From assembly GCF_022539315.1 (NCBI RefSeq), contig NC_066317.1, positions 53,920,435 through 53,984,434 of the forward strand: a DNA stretch of 64,000 bases. Reading direction: 5' to 3'. The translations under genes were made by a program, and so were the position numbers. This document shows positions 25,551 to 36,320 of this stretch, in pieces; the stretch's first letter is position 1; each line of letters starts with the position of its first letter. Under the pieces are notes generated by a model, which ran no database searches, was not told where the DNA came from, and saw only the letters and a program-made list of their open reading frames with translations. Origin of the DNA: Serinus canaria. Taxonomy: Eukaryota; Chordata; Aves; Passeriformes; Fringillidae.

Positions 25551-26650
25551 GCCAAAGCAAACTGCAGTGCAGGCACAGCTGTTTATGACTGAGCCTGAAC
25601 TTCTGCCTAACAGACCATAACATTTACCAGTAGGTTCTGCTCATTTGTGCCCACAGGAGCTGACCATGGAGAGCAGTGCAAGTAACCCTCTCCTGATGTT
25701 TCTCCTTATTCCTAAGGCAATACCTGGCAGGTAAGTGGAACCAGGAGGTGCTGCATGCAGATGACCTGTTAGGCAAGCAAATTACAGCAGCAGCGGAGGT
25801 GATGGCTGAGGCAAGTGTGAAACCTCACCAGTGCTCAGGCAGTGATTTGACAGATGGTCTCAGGGGAGCAGAAACATTTGAGTGAGAGGTTCCCTTCTGC
25901 TCTAGCAGTAAAGAGAAGTGAGCCTGGGAAAGATGATTTACAGGGTGGAGATTTATCAACAGGTGAGAAACGCCAGTCCAGCAGTGCCAGCAAATTGATA
26001 CTGACCTTCCAGGAAAAATGCTGCCCCCATCAAAGCATCTGGCCTGAGCCAGTCCCACACAAACAACAGAAGGTATAATTGCATTGCTGATTCTGGTTAC
26101 CACAAGTTCAAAAAGAGTGAATAAAGCACACTATAAACATAAACATATTCCTGCTAATTAAGAAAAAAACTGAAACAAAACCCAAAACAATTATCAAGTA
26201 AATGAAGGAAGCTAAAATCAGCCCAAACCCTATAAAATCTGCAGAAAAAAGCGGCTAAAAACATGACTAAAGCAGACCTCAAAGCACAGCAGCCATCTGT
26301 GCCAGCTAGGATCTAGTAATAATGCAACTCCTAATAGCAACATGAATAATAAAAGTAAAACTCTCATGAGTTGCTATTGTGTTTTGCAGCAACAATAATA
26401 GATGTTTCTCTGTGGTCTCTAGTCTTTATGTACGAATCATTACAACTGTGCTTAACATTTGCAAGGAGAATCCTCATTTTTAGATGTAACTTAAGGGCAT
26501 ATTTGCATTCAGTGGGTAAATCCAGCTTTGGGAGAAAAATGCTGTGCTCCAAGGATTTCCAGGAAGAATTCCCCCCTCCTGCAGTTGTGGAGCACAAATT
26601 CCCACTGTTGTACTTTCTCTGTCAGGGTTTCAGATCACAGTGGTTTCTAA
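25551..26650. other. Unique noncoding sequence, no gene recognised
   Basis: Slightly more GC-rich at 25600-26080, AT-rich after that. No repeat or exon recognised. Overlapping short frames on both strands at 25825-26103 match nothing I know. Confidence 0.55.
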
Positions 26651-27319
26651 GAAGATACTAAGCTTAGAGATGATGTGGGTGTACGCAGCTTCTCTGCCCC
26701 ACCAAAGGAAGAAAATCTCTCTTTCCCTTTCTTTGCATTTCTGAATGCTCCAGAGATCCTCCTGCTTTTCTTTGGTGAACTGAAAAGTTCAAGAAACAAG
26801 CAATTGCAGTGGAAGCAGCAGGACAGCTATTGCTTGTCAGGGGAGTTTCAGTGGCTTCTGGCCTTATTGATGGTAGCTGGAGAAAGAGGAGCAAAATGGA
26901 ATGGCTGTCTCAGCTGGAATCTCCTGAGAAGTTTGAGTTTTCAGAAGGATGATAAAAATTGGGTGAGAATTCAAAAAAAAGAGCTACAGAAAATGCTTCA
27001 GAGTGTGAAAAATACTGCTCACTTAGAGAGAATTGCAGGACTCATTTTTTTCATCTTAGCAGAGAAGAAGCCAAAGGACAAGTTGATTAGCAATGCCTGG
27101 GGAAGATATGTGATACAGGGAGACCTTTTAAATGTAGAGATAAAAGTACAGAAAAAAAATCAGCTCTCAGGAGGTAGAAGCTGGCAGCAGTCAAGACATC
27201 TCTGTGGTGTGTCTGCATCTTTAGCCTCACAGAAGTTTGTGAAAGTGGAAAGAGGAGATCCCATAGCTTTGATAATGCAAAGATTGACTGAGTCCAGTGG
27301 AGCCCAAGTAGCGTTTTAA
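26651..27319 (+). other. Unrecognised open reading frame (222 codons stop to stop)
   Basis: This is the longest open frame in the window apart from the TTCC repeat. It is open from just after the stop at 26648-26650 to its own stop. The first in-frame ATG is at 26870, giving about 149 residues; the longer 214-residue reading needs a GTG start. The product has no recognisable domain, a hydrophobic patch near the middle (RIAGLIFFILA) and many Lys/Gln. The sense strand is purine-rich from about 26770 on, which lowers the frequency of stop codons, all of which begin with T. It is most likely fortuitous; a lineage-specific gene or a noncoding exon is possible but unsupported. Confidence 0.2.
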
Positions 27320-28739
27320 AATACCCCAATCATTAAAACAAAATAACCAGAGCTTTGTAAAACATGCATGACATTTATTCCAAGTCAAAATGAAGGAAGT
27401 GCTGCAAGAGATTGACTACTTAATCAGAAAGGTCTTTTCTACTATTTTGTTTTTCATCTTGTGAAAGAGATCTGTCCCAGCACTGTGAGGGGGGTAGGGA
27501 TGACAGAAATTGTCAGTTTTCCAGGAAAGTAGAACTAGAAACAGTCAGTAAGAATATATGGTGGAAGAAAGAAAATAAAATCTATAATGAAGATCACAAC
27601 TTTTCAAGAGAAAAAGATTTTGAATGTTGGTCGATTTAGGTTTTTTAAAACATTACCCTGAGCTCTCTGTGTTTCTGGGGGAAGAAACACTTAAACACTC
27701 ACTTAAACAAATCTCACATTTTACACCTATATTATGTTTTAGCTCATATGTCTTTTGAGAAGACAGATGTCTGGACCTGCTTGGTACAAAAGAGAGCTGC
27801 TCTTCTGCATGCCGTTTCTACCTAGACCCACCCTGTGGAAGAAGTACTGTTAATGAGACAACAACTTCCAAACAGAGATTGCCCAAATATTAATTCCTTG
27901 TGCCCCTATTATGTCTGTTCCCAGCTGGTGAGTCTTTCAGCAGACACACTGTGGCTCCACAATTCTCTGCTAGGTGAATTTTCTGCCACCATGTTAAGCA
28001 CTGTGCAATGTCCCCTGTGTAACATTGACTGAAATGTAGAAACGATCAAGTCATCTGAAAGGATATGGGGAGGTTTTAATTTCCTGAAATAGACCTGCTG
28101 TTCAGGCAGTATTGCCTTCTCTATAATAGGAAGTTCAGGAATATCAATTTCTAAATTTGTCTATTCAAATTAGCCCATTACCATTAATGCCAACTCCTTT
28201 GAAAAACCGCGAGTCAGGCCCCCCAAAACCATGAGAATTTAATGGTGTAGAAACATTGTCCCTTTTTCTTTGTCATCTGATTTTTTAAGCTATTTGGAGA
28301 CAAGTTTTCAAGTTCTTCTTCACAAAGGCAAGATTAGAATTTTTTTTTTTCCTCTCTGCGAGAAGAAAGGATTTCTTGTTATTGTATGAGTTCAGGAGCT
28401 GAGCCAATGTAAAACTGCAGGAGCTGACAACACCACCTGATGTTTTTTTCAGGTGTTTCTGTCACTAAGAGATGCTGCATACCATCACGACCAAGTTAAT
28501 TGGTTAGACCTGTCCAAGTACTTGTGCACAGACGCTTAAGTGCACAGTCATCAGCTCAAATAAAAATAGAGCTGGAAATAGCTTCCCCTGGTCCAGCCCT
28601 TTGGTTATGGGTGAGATCTGTTAAACCTGTGCCATTCTTGCTCAGCCTGCTCTTAAAGGTCCCTGACAGTGAAAGCTCAGTCATCTCCTCACTGCCTCAT
28701 ATTTAGAAAATCACTCCTAAATTGTAACTTGAGTCTTCA
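27320..28739. other. Unique noncoding sequence, no gene recognised
   Basis: No exon or clear repeat recognised. The 3' limit of the CR1/L3-type element that follows is not sharp, so some unrecognised 3' sequence of that element could lie in the last 200 bp. Confidence 0.55.
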
Positions 28740-29700
28740 GTGTTATAATTTACGATCATCTCTTCTTAGCCTGTGAGATATCATGGAGAATTTATTGTTC
28801 CATTCCACTGTGCAACAGCCCTGTCAGGTCTCCTGACAGTTTTTCTTAAGTTTAATAACTCAGGCTTTCAATCTTTTCTGTTAGATCATGTTTCCTAGGG
28901 CTCTGCTCATTCTGATAGCTCTGCTCTGAACATCTCTCCAAGTCTCTCTTCTTGCTGAAGCACATCACCCAGATCTGGAGGTGTTATTTTAACTCAGCCT
29001 AACTAGGAGCAGGTGTGCAGGAAGAACCATACTATATCCCTTACTGTTAAACTTCTGTTTATGTGTCCTAGTGTGATATTAACCTTTGTCATACCAGCTT
29101 GGTATTACTATCCATGTTCACTCTATAACCCTCCATGACCTCAGTTCCTGAACTGATCAGTTGCTCTGATTCTTGCACAGTGCAGCTGCTCATTCTGACT
29201 TGTCATTAATCCTTCCCACTTACCAAACAGCACCATATATTTTTAAGACTATTTATTCAATTCATGAAAATCATCTTGATTTCTAATTCTGTCCTTAAAT
29301 GTGTGTGTGATCCCTCCCAGCTTTACATCAGCTGCGGATTTAATAAACATATTTTCTATTCCATTGTCTGAATTGTTAGTGACAATGGACAAAATCCAGA
29401 ATAGACTGTTGCAGAATGTCATCCGAGAACTGCATTCTGGATAAAACTCTCTAAACCAGGTTTTCACTCGTGACATCATATTTTCGTTTGGACTAAGTCC
29501 CCTTAGCAAAGCAACAAAAGCCTTTTTAAATCAGAACTTGCCACTCCTATTTTTTTCCATATGCACCACTAAAAACAATTTTCAGATTAATGAGCTAGTC
29601 CTGTTTTAAGAATGTAGGTCACTACCATATCCATTTTCAAATTTTAATAAATATTTATGATGATCTGTAATTACCTTCAGAAAATTCCCCCGTATTTCTA
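28740..29700 (-). mobile_element. Ancient CR1/L3-type LINE fragment with reverse transcriptase remnant
   Basis: On the minus strand the DNA matches the end of the LINE ORF2. A frame at 29249-29509 encodes about 86 residues that include NNSDNGIENMFIKSAADVKL at residues 45-64. CR1-type reverse transcriptases have a 'ND.D.GIE..L.KFADDTKLGG' stretch there, which is the palm motif with the catalytic Asp pair. Here F-A-D-D has become S-A-A-D, so one catalytic Asp is lost. Downstream, antisense blocks such as 'gatcatgtttcctagggct' (about 28885) and 'gctctgctctgaacatct' follow the RT C-terminal and post-RT order. The frame is otherwise broken. Similarity may extend past 29650 ('gatctgtaattacc'), but the 5' end is unclear. 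It is older than the other CR1 copies. Confidence 0.85.
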
Positions 29701-32015
29701 CAGAAAATGCCTTTGCTGCATCCCAAATACGTGTGCCTGGCTATTACTGCTGCCAGTCTCTTCTCTAACACTTAGTTCTAAGATAACCTCAGGAAATAAC
29801 ATGAGCTATTTTAGCCTTTTCTCTCTTTATGGCTCCTACCAGAATCTCTACGAGTAAGCTCATGAACATCCACTTCAACTTTTCAAGTCCATTTAAAGGA
29901 GGTAAGCAAACCTAACTCTGGAACATAATATTGCACAACTGATTAGAGCAGTCACAGACAAGCAGCATATTCAGAACTGCTAGCTAACATTTGAACATGA
30001 TTTTCCAATAGTGCTGTCAAACAATTAAAAATGACTGTTACATTTAAGAGGCTCTTGCTCCTTTAGAGAATATCCTCATTGAAGTATTCTTCTGGAAAAT
30101 TTTATTGAGCTTTGCTAGCATGATAGTGCATTGAATCTCACATTTCTTGAGGGGTTATAGATGGACAGAACTGACCCATGATGTAATATGTGGCCCCTAT
30201 ACCCTGCTGTTGGCTTTGTGCAGCAGTGGGTAACATCATGAGGCTCTGTGCCAGTATAGAGTCCTGGCTGGGCATTTCAGTGTGGGTTCAGGGGTTCTTT
30301 TTATAATCCCTTGAATAATTTGCTTGTAGATCTGCTATGGAGAATGATCTGTAGTCCATCACTTGGGTAGACTGTTCATTTTGTGGGAACCACATTGAGG
30401 CAGTCCAACAGAGTATCATTTTAAAGACATTCTGTAGTGAGGGCTTGTAATTTGTACACAAGTCTGGAGAAGAGCATTGAATTAAGAAAACTTAATTTTG
30501 ACAGTCCTGATATATTGTCTATTTTGGTTAACCAAAAGGAACACATACATTTTCTACATTAGAGAAATTTCCATTATTTTTCTCTCAGCCATGAAAATCG
30601 ATTTTGATGTGATTACTCTCAGAGGCTGCTTGATGTGCTTCTGACAGTATAAAATAGATAGAAACCGTGGGTGGTGTTGAATTGAGGATACTGTGGTTAG
30701 CTGAACCCTGTCACAAGCTGAAAATGCTAGGATTAAAACACATGCCATTAAGATATTGAGCAGGAGAACGAGCCTTAGGAAAAGCAGTGATAACAATATT
30801 TTGTTGTTGAAGATTGCAAATGATGCAAAAACTTTCATCATATTCTGTTTACTGTAATCAGTGATATTTGCTCAACTGGAGGGAGATCACCAAAACTCTT
30901 CAGATGAAAGCATCCCTTAACATTAAGCAAGATGGTTGTGCCTAAAAATAGGTGGATACATGTAAAAAGGGGAGCCATGGTATTTGGAACTGTACAAGAC
31001 AATGAAGATTTTATTCTGTTCACACTGATTACATCAGGGTCATGGGTTGTTTCACACTACTTCCCTTTCTGAAATCAGAATTTTAGCCTATATTTCTATA
31101 TTTCAGATAAAGTGACATTTTAAAATGAAATGCTTACTCTTAGCCAACTAATTAGAAAGATCTCCTTTTTCCTTGAGAATTTTCATTGCTTCAAGAAAAG
31201 CCCCCAACAAGACAATGAAGAAGAAATACAAAGAAAAGAGATGAGTAATAAGTGAGGTTTAAATTATTTCATCATTCAGATGTGTGGATCCTCTTCCAAA
31301 AATGTTTAAACTTGGCAAGACTGGAACTTGCTAGCTACTGAGACTCAGTGGTTGTAAGCAGTTTGATGATGTTACTCTCTAACAGGTTTATTGGATACTT
31401 CACATATGGATTAGTAACAACAGGAAAAATAAACATGATATATTTCCAATTAGGTAACCAGATTTTTTTCACAGTTGCATAGGAAATATCTATCATCTGA
31501 CAGATGTTTTATCAGTGTCTGAGTTATATCTTGGGAGTAGGGGATTTGGAAAAGGACAAGAGTGAAAGTTTGCTGACTTTTTGATATGTCAGAAATATTT
31601 TGATGATTGTTGTTTTGTTCTCTCTGTTCAAGTTGACAACAGATAACTATGGAGCTATTAAAAGGTGTATCTTAAAGTCTTTATCACACATTTACAAGTG
31701 TCCAAAATAATCTTTTTAGTGTGGATTTTAAATGCAAGAATAAACTGAGTTTGAATTCTTTAATTCTCAATAGCATTCTAAAGGAGTTAAATAAAGATGA
31801 AATCAATAGGATTATAGAAATAATAAATCTAGTTCTATGGAAATGCTATAATTTGTAGACAGTTAAATAACAATTTTTATCCATCTTAGTTACTAGCTGC
31901 CTTGAAGAACTGAGAAGAGAATTATGGTCTGGACTGAGTAAAACTCCAGGCATGTGTCAAGCTTACAGTTCCTATTGACAGTGAAGTCTAGCACACTAAT
32001 TAATGTTTTTCTGGC
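29701..32015. other. Unique noncoding sequence, no gene recognised
   Basis: No exon or repeat recognised. Open frames are under 100 codons. Very AT-rich around 31400-31870. Confidence 0.6.
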
Positions 32016-32066
32016 TGCAGTCTCTAATCTCTCTGAACCTCACCTTTCACTGTGAAAATAATAGTT
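32016..32066 (+). repeat. Weak MIR-like SINE fragment
   Basis: The order 'taatctctctgaacctcac' then 'ctttcactgtgaaaataata' resembles the central MIR/CORE region ('aacctctctgtgcctcagtt', 'tcatctgtaaaatgggg' and 'ataataatag'). Only about 50 bp match, from memory, with several differences. It could be chance. Confidence 0.3.
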
Positions 32067-35000
32067 TTCATTCCAGAATACTGCGTAAGATATACCACTT
32101 AATTTTGAAAAAAATGTACAGATACAACAGATTTGGAAGGGAAAAATGTACATGCAAATAGTTCTCTCTGCCACTACTGATCACTGTTCCTTTACATTTC
32201 TCCCTGTACTTAAATATTTGTGGTTTTCCTTCTATCTTTTATCATCTGTCTGCTCTAGTTCATAGTTGCTATTTCTTGAATATCCATAAGATACAAATAT
32301 GAAACTCAGATCCCACTATGTGTAGCTTTCACTGTTTTCAAAGGGCAGTGATTAGTGCTACTCACAGTTGAGGGTAAGGAAGCAGAGTGTCCTCTTTCTC
32401 CAGAGTAATAATCACATATATCTTGTCACAATAACTGGCAAAACGAAGTCTGCTAATACTTTTAACATAAAACAGTGACAAGTTAGGATCTGATTTTCTT
32501 TCCCAAACATCTTCCAGTTCTCATGCTGATTTAATAGTTTTTCTAAACAGTAGGAAATACACAATCTAAACCAATTAGATGATTTAAGAGAACCAATGTC
32601 CCATCCAAAAGTGCTTGAGGGCATATGTGCCTACAATTTTGAAATAATTGGTAAGGTGAGACTGGAGATTTTGAAAACTCCACTGTGAGCTGAGGATCAT
32701 CTAACTTCCTTTAAGGGGTGTAAATGTACAAGTCTGGTTTCAAATTTTCATCCAGATGACATCAGTGTTAATGAGGAGAAATTCATAAACAGAGAGTGAC
32801 AAAACCCACTTACTCCAGTCTCCTCTTCTACAATGGATGAACAGTTTGTTGGATGTATTTGTTGCTCTTCACTGACTGCAGAGGAAACACAGACAGCTAC
32901 TTAAGGCTAGATTAAACTATTAAATTAAACTGTCCTTTCAAGAACTAAAATTAGGAGGTGAATGACATTTCTACACTCTTAAAAACAAGCCCAGCTTTGA
33001 ATGTCTTGGTTTTCTGAAAACAGAATTTCATTACTTTTGAAATTGTTATTCTCTTTATGCTTTTGGAGTGTGAATGATGGAAAATTATTAGAAATTGGTT
33101 ATATCTTAATAAAAAGTACTTAACAAGCAAGAAGTATTTATATAGTATCCTATTAATCTAAATTAAACTCAGTTAAGTCCTTCTGGGATTCTTACGTGTT
33201 ATACTCCATCCTTAATGTGTTCACATTTCTTCCTTTACTGTTAGACTGAAATATGTCCCTGTATCAAGGGAAAATTACTTCCATGGGATTTCATTTTAAA
33301 ACTGGACATGCAAGTCCTATTATTAGGTCAAATTTTGGAGTCCTTAATAAGTATGTTTTAAGTCATCACCCCATCAAGATTTCTACAGACCCCTTTTTAC
33401 TTTTAATGGTTTGATCTGTGGTTACTGCAAGTTTGACATATAATTTTTCTGGTATGCAAATGTATCTCTTAATATAAAGTTTATTTGCAATTCTCTTTAG
33501 GCTGCTTAGGAGCATTTTATTTTTATTTTGTTTTGCTTGCTCTCTATGGTTCTGTAGATATAAATATACTGCTTTACTCTGCAATTTTCCCCTCTGGCTT
33601 TGTGATAACTATAATCCAGTGACTTCTTTTCATTTTTTTTCCCCTTCCAGATAATATCCTTCATCTGTAAAGATGGGCTGAAGTAATTTGTGAATTGTAG
33701 GTAATTTTTCATCTTGGGAATTGAACAAGGAGATTTTAAATTGCAATATCTTTGCATATCTTCCACTTATATGTCCCTTGTACACATATCAGGTTGGTCA
33801 CATTGCCAGACCTGGGAAGGTATGGGTGAGTTTAATGCAGTTATTGTTCTTTACCATGATCCCCTTCTGGTTATCTTCTACTTTAGTATGGTCCACAATA
33901 TTGAATAAGAGAAGAGAGAACTGTATTCCCTAATTTCTTATTCCCAGCTACAGCCTCCAGCCCACTGGTTACTGTTTGGTGAAGGGAGCAGTAAGGGATG
34001 TGGAATTTGAGAGGTGCCTTCTCAGACCTTTCCAGGTTTTATATGTACTTTCCCTACTTGTCTTACAGCACTGGCTTTTGTTCTTTCATATTATAATGAA
34101 GTTGACATAGTAAATCTGCAATTAATGTGAGCCTTTCTCTCTCTCCTCTACCATTTCTCTAGTGACCCTAATAGCTGAGAAGTGGAAAGAGGTTTTATGT
34201 GAAAAATGAGGAGTTCAGATCAATCTCTTCTATGTTTACATTTCTGGCAGTCTATTCAAGAACAGTTTATCAGAGCCCTACTCTCCTGACTGTTTTTTCT
34301 AAAGGTGCCAGACAAGTCTATTCTTTCTTTCACTACCAAATGCTGTGTTTTGTCATGTGCCACCTCCCTGCTCGCTGTCTGGGCTCCTGACATGGCTGCA
34401 ATGCAAATGTGAAATGAGGAAATTCAAGCTAGTGACTTGAACAGGCCAAGTCCCTAACAACCTAGTCTTATCCCAGATCTCCATTTTTACTTTCCATGCA
34501 TCTTTTCTTCCCTATCATTCACTTAATATTTTCACCTTAATGCTTCCTTTGTCTCCTTTACCTTTCTGATTGCTTCTGTCATGTTTTATTCATTTGCTCT
34601 TTCGGTGTTTCTTTCAGCCTTCTTTTAAAATACACTTCTCCTTCCTGTCTTTTCCCACATAGTAGTAACTATTAGTAAATTCCCATAACAGTGATCTAGT
34701 ATCCCTGACACAGCAGGATCTGATGTGGTGAAAACCCAGCATAGGAGGTACTAGCCTTCTCTACCCTTCACTTAGTGAGCCCATGGCATCTCCTTCACTG
34801 TCACAGTATGAGGGAGAATGACTTACTGCTTTGCTTTAGATTAGCCCATTGGCAGTCCTCTTTCATGCTATGGACAGATGCAGGTAAGGAAAGACCAAAG
34901 TTGACCCTAGATTATAGCAGCCTGGCACTTAGGTGCTCAGCATCCCTCCCCTACAGTCTCACTGGAGAACATGCAAGACCCAAACAGAAGAAAGAATTCA

Positions 35001-35180
35001 GAAAACTCTTGCTACGAAATAGAAAACCTAGTCTGTGCATTTGCCACCATGTGGAGGAGGCACTTGGGATAAGGTATGTTTTATTCAATGTTTTAAAACA
35101 TTGCATACCTTTGTGCTTCCATCTGTGAGTGGTCTTTCATACTGGATATTCTTTCATTTTATTAGAACTATTATTTTGGG
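32067..35180. other. Unique noncoding sequence, no gene recognised
   Basis: No exon or repeat recognised. A long pyrimidine-rich segment lies at about 34490-34660 on the plus strand. It contains several polypyrimidine-AG sequences that look like splice acceptors, but no coding frame follows them. Confidence 0.6.
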
Positions 35181-35240
35181 CGAAATTCCAGAGTCCTGAG
35201 TTGAAGTCAATGAGAGGTTAATTTGACTAGAGACCAAATG
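35181..35240. repeat. Possible palindromic MITE-like repeat remnant
   Basis: 'cgaaattccagagtcctga' is followed by 'gttgaagtcaatgagagg'. The combination of 'gaaatt.c.g..cc' with 'gaagtcaatg' recalls short palindromic repeats seen widely in turtles and crocodilians. The second arm is not clearly preserved. Assigned from memory only. Confidence 0.35.
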
Positions 35241-36204
35241 AAAATTGAGAAGGTGTTTATCTTTTGGCACAGTGATAGTACCTTGCCTAGAATTCTGACC
35301 TTGCAATGTCCAAGATATGCAGCCCTGAAATAGCATCCAGGAGGAGATTTGGTCAGGCTGCAACTGAAAGCAGATGGCATATATAACAGAAGTCATTGAA
35401 AACTAAAAGCCCTGCTGAGAGCGATATATGACATTCTGAAGGAAATCTGTCTTTGACACCTTGTATTATCATTTTAAAAAATTAAGATCTCTTTTATGAA
35501 TTGGGAAAAAGCACTCTCCAGATCCTGCTGGTCCCTGCTCTGCCTTTGGGCTGCAGAGCAAAGCAGGAGCTACGCTGCCAGATCCTGTATATGATACACC
35601 TCCTTTTATGTCCACCTTATTCCATTATTGCTACATGAAGGGGAAGATCAGTTCCTGTCCAGTTCCCAAGATGAAAGATGTCTGCTTAGAAGGAAGGGTA
35701 TCCCAAGAAAAGAGACATGGTGTCCAAGAGATGGGTTAGTCAATCCTTCCTTTTCTTGTAAGGGTTAACCCAGGTGCTGAGCCTGATATGCACTCTGGCC
35801 TACAGGACACTGCCTTTTTTTCTTCCACAGGTAGGGATTTTACTTTTCCCAGTGGTGTAAGCAGTAAATATCACTCATTTTTGACAAGTCCTAGAAACTA
35901 CATACAGGAATGAGAAATCCAGCCTCATGTTCAACAATCCTAAGCAGTGTGACTTGCTTCATTTTTTTCCTGTTCATATAGTAAGGCAAAATGGTGCTTT
36001 AATCTTGATTTAATAACTATGCCTGCAACCTATTTAAATGAACATATTTAAGTGATGTACAGTATGTGATGATGTTTCTTTTTCAAGACAAATAATATTT
36101 ATGAATGTGGTTCTGTAAGCAGAAAAGATTCAAAGAGACCTTGTAAAATTTTAGCTAGTCAAATGTAAATATTAAGCTATGATAACTGCATGAAGCTAAT
36201 CAAC

Positions 36205-36320
36205 CCAAGCATTCTGTCAAAGCTCACATGATGGGCTCGCTCATCCTTGACAGCCTAATTGACACTATTATTCTCATGAGAAGAGTAACTTTCACAATAA
36301 TGTACAGTACATACAAATGC
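36205..36320. promoter_or_regulatory. Candidate enhancer-like motif cluster (TALE/homeodomain)
   Basis: TTGACA cores occur three times within about 50 bp: CTGTCAA at 36214-36220 (minus-strand TTGACAG), TTGACAG at 36247-36253 and TTGACAC at 36259-36265. A CTAATTGA word overlaps the last. MEIS/PREP/TGIF proteins bind TGACAG and homeodomains bind TAATTG. A perfect 12-bp palindrome TTCTCATGAGAA follows at 36271-36282, and an ACAAATGCA word lies near 36313. Function is inferred from motif density alone; conservation is unknown. Confidence 0.25.
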
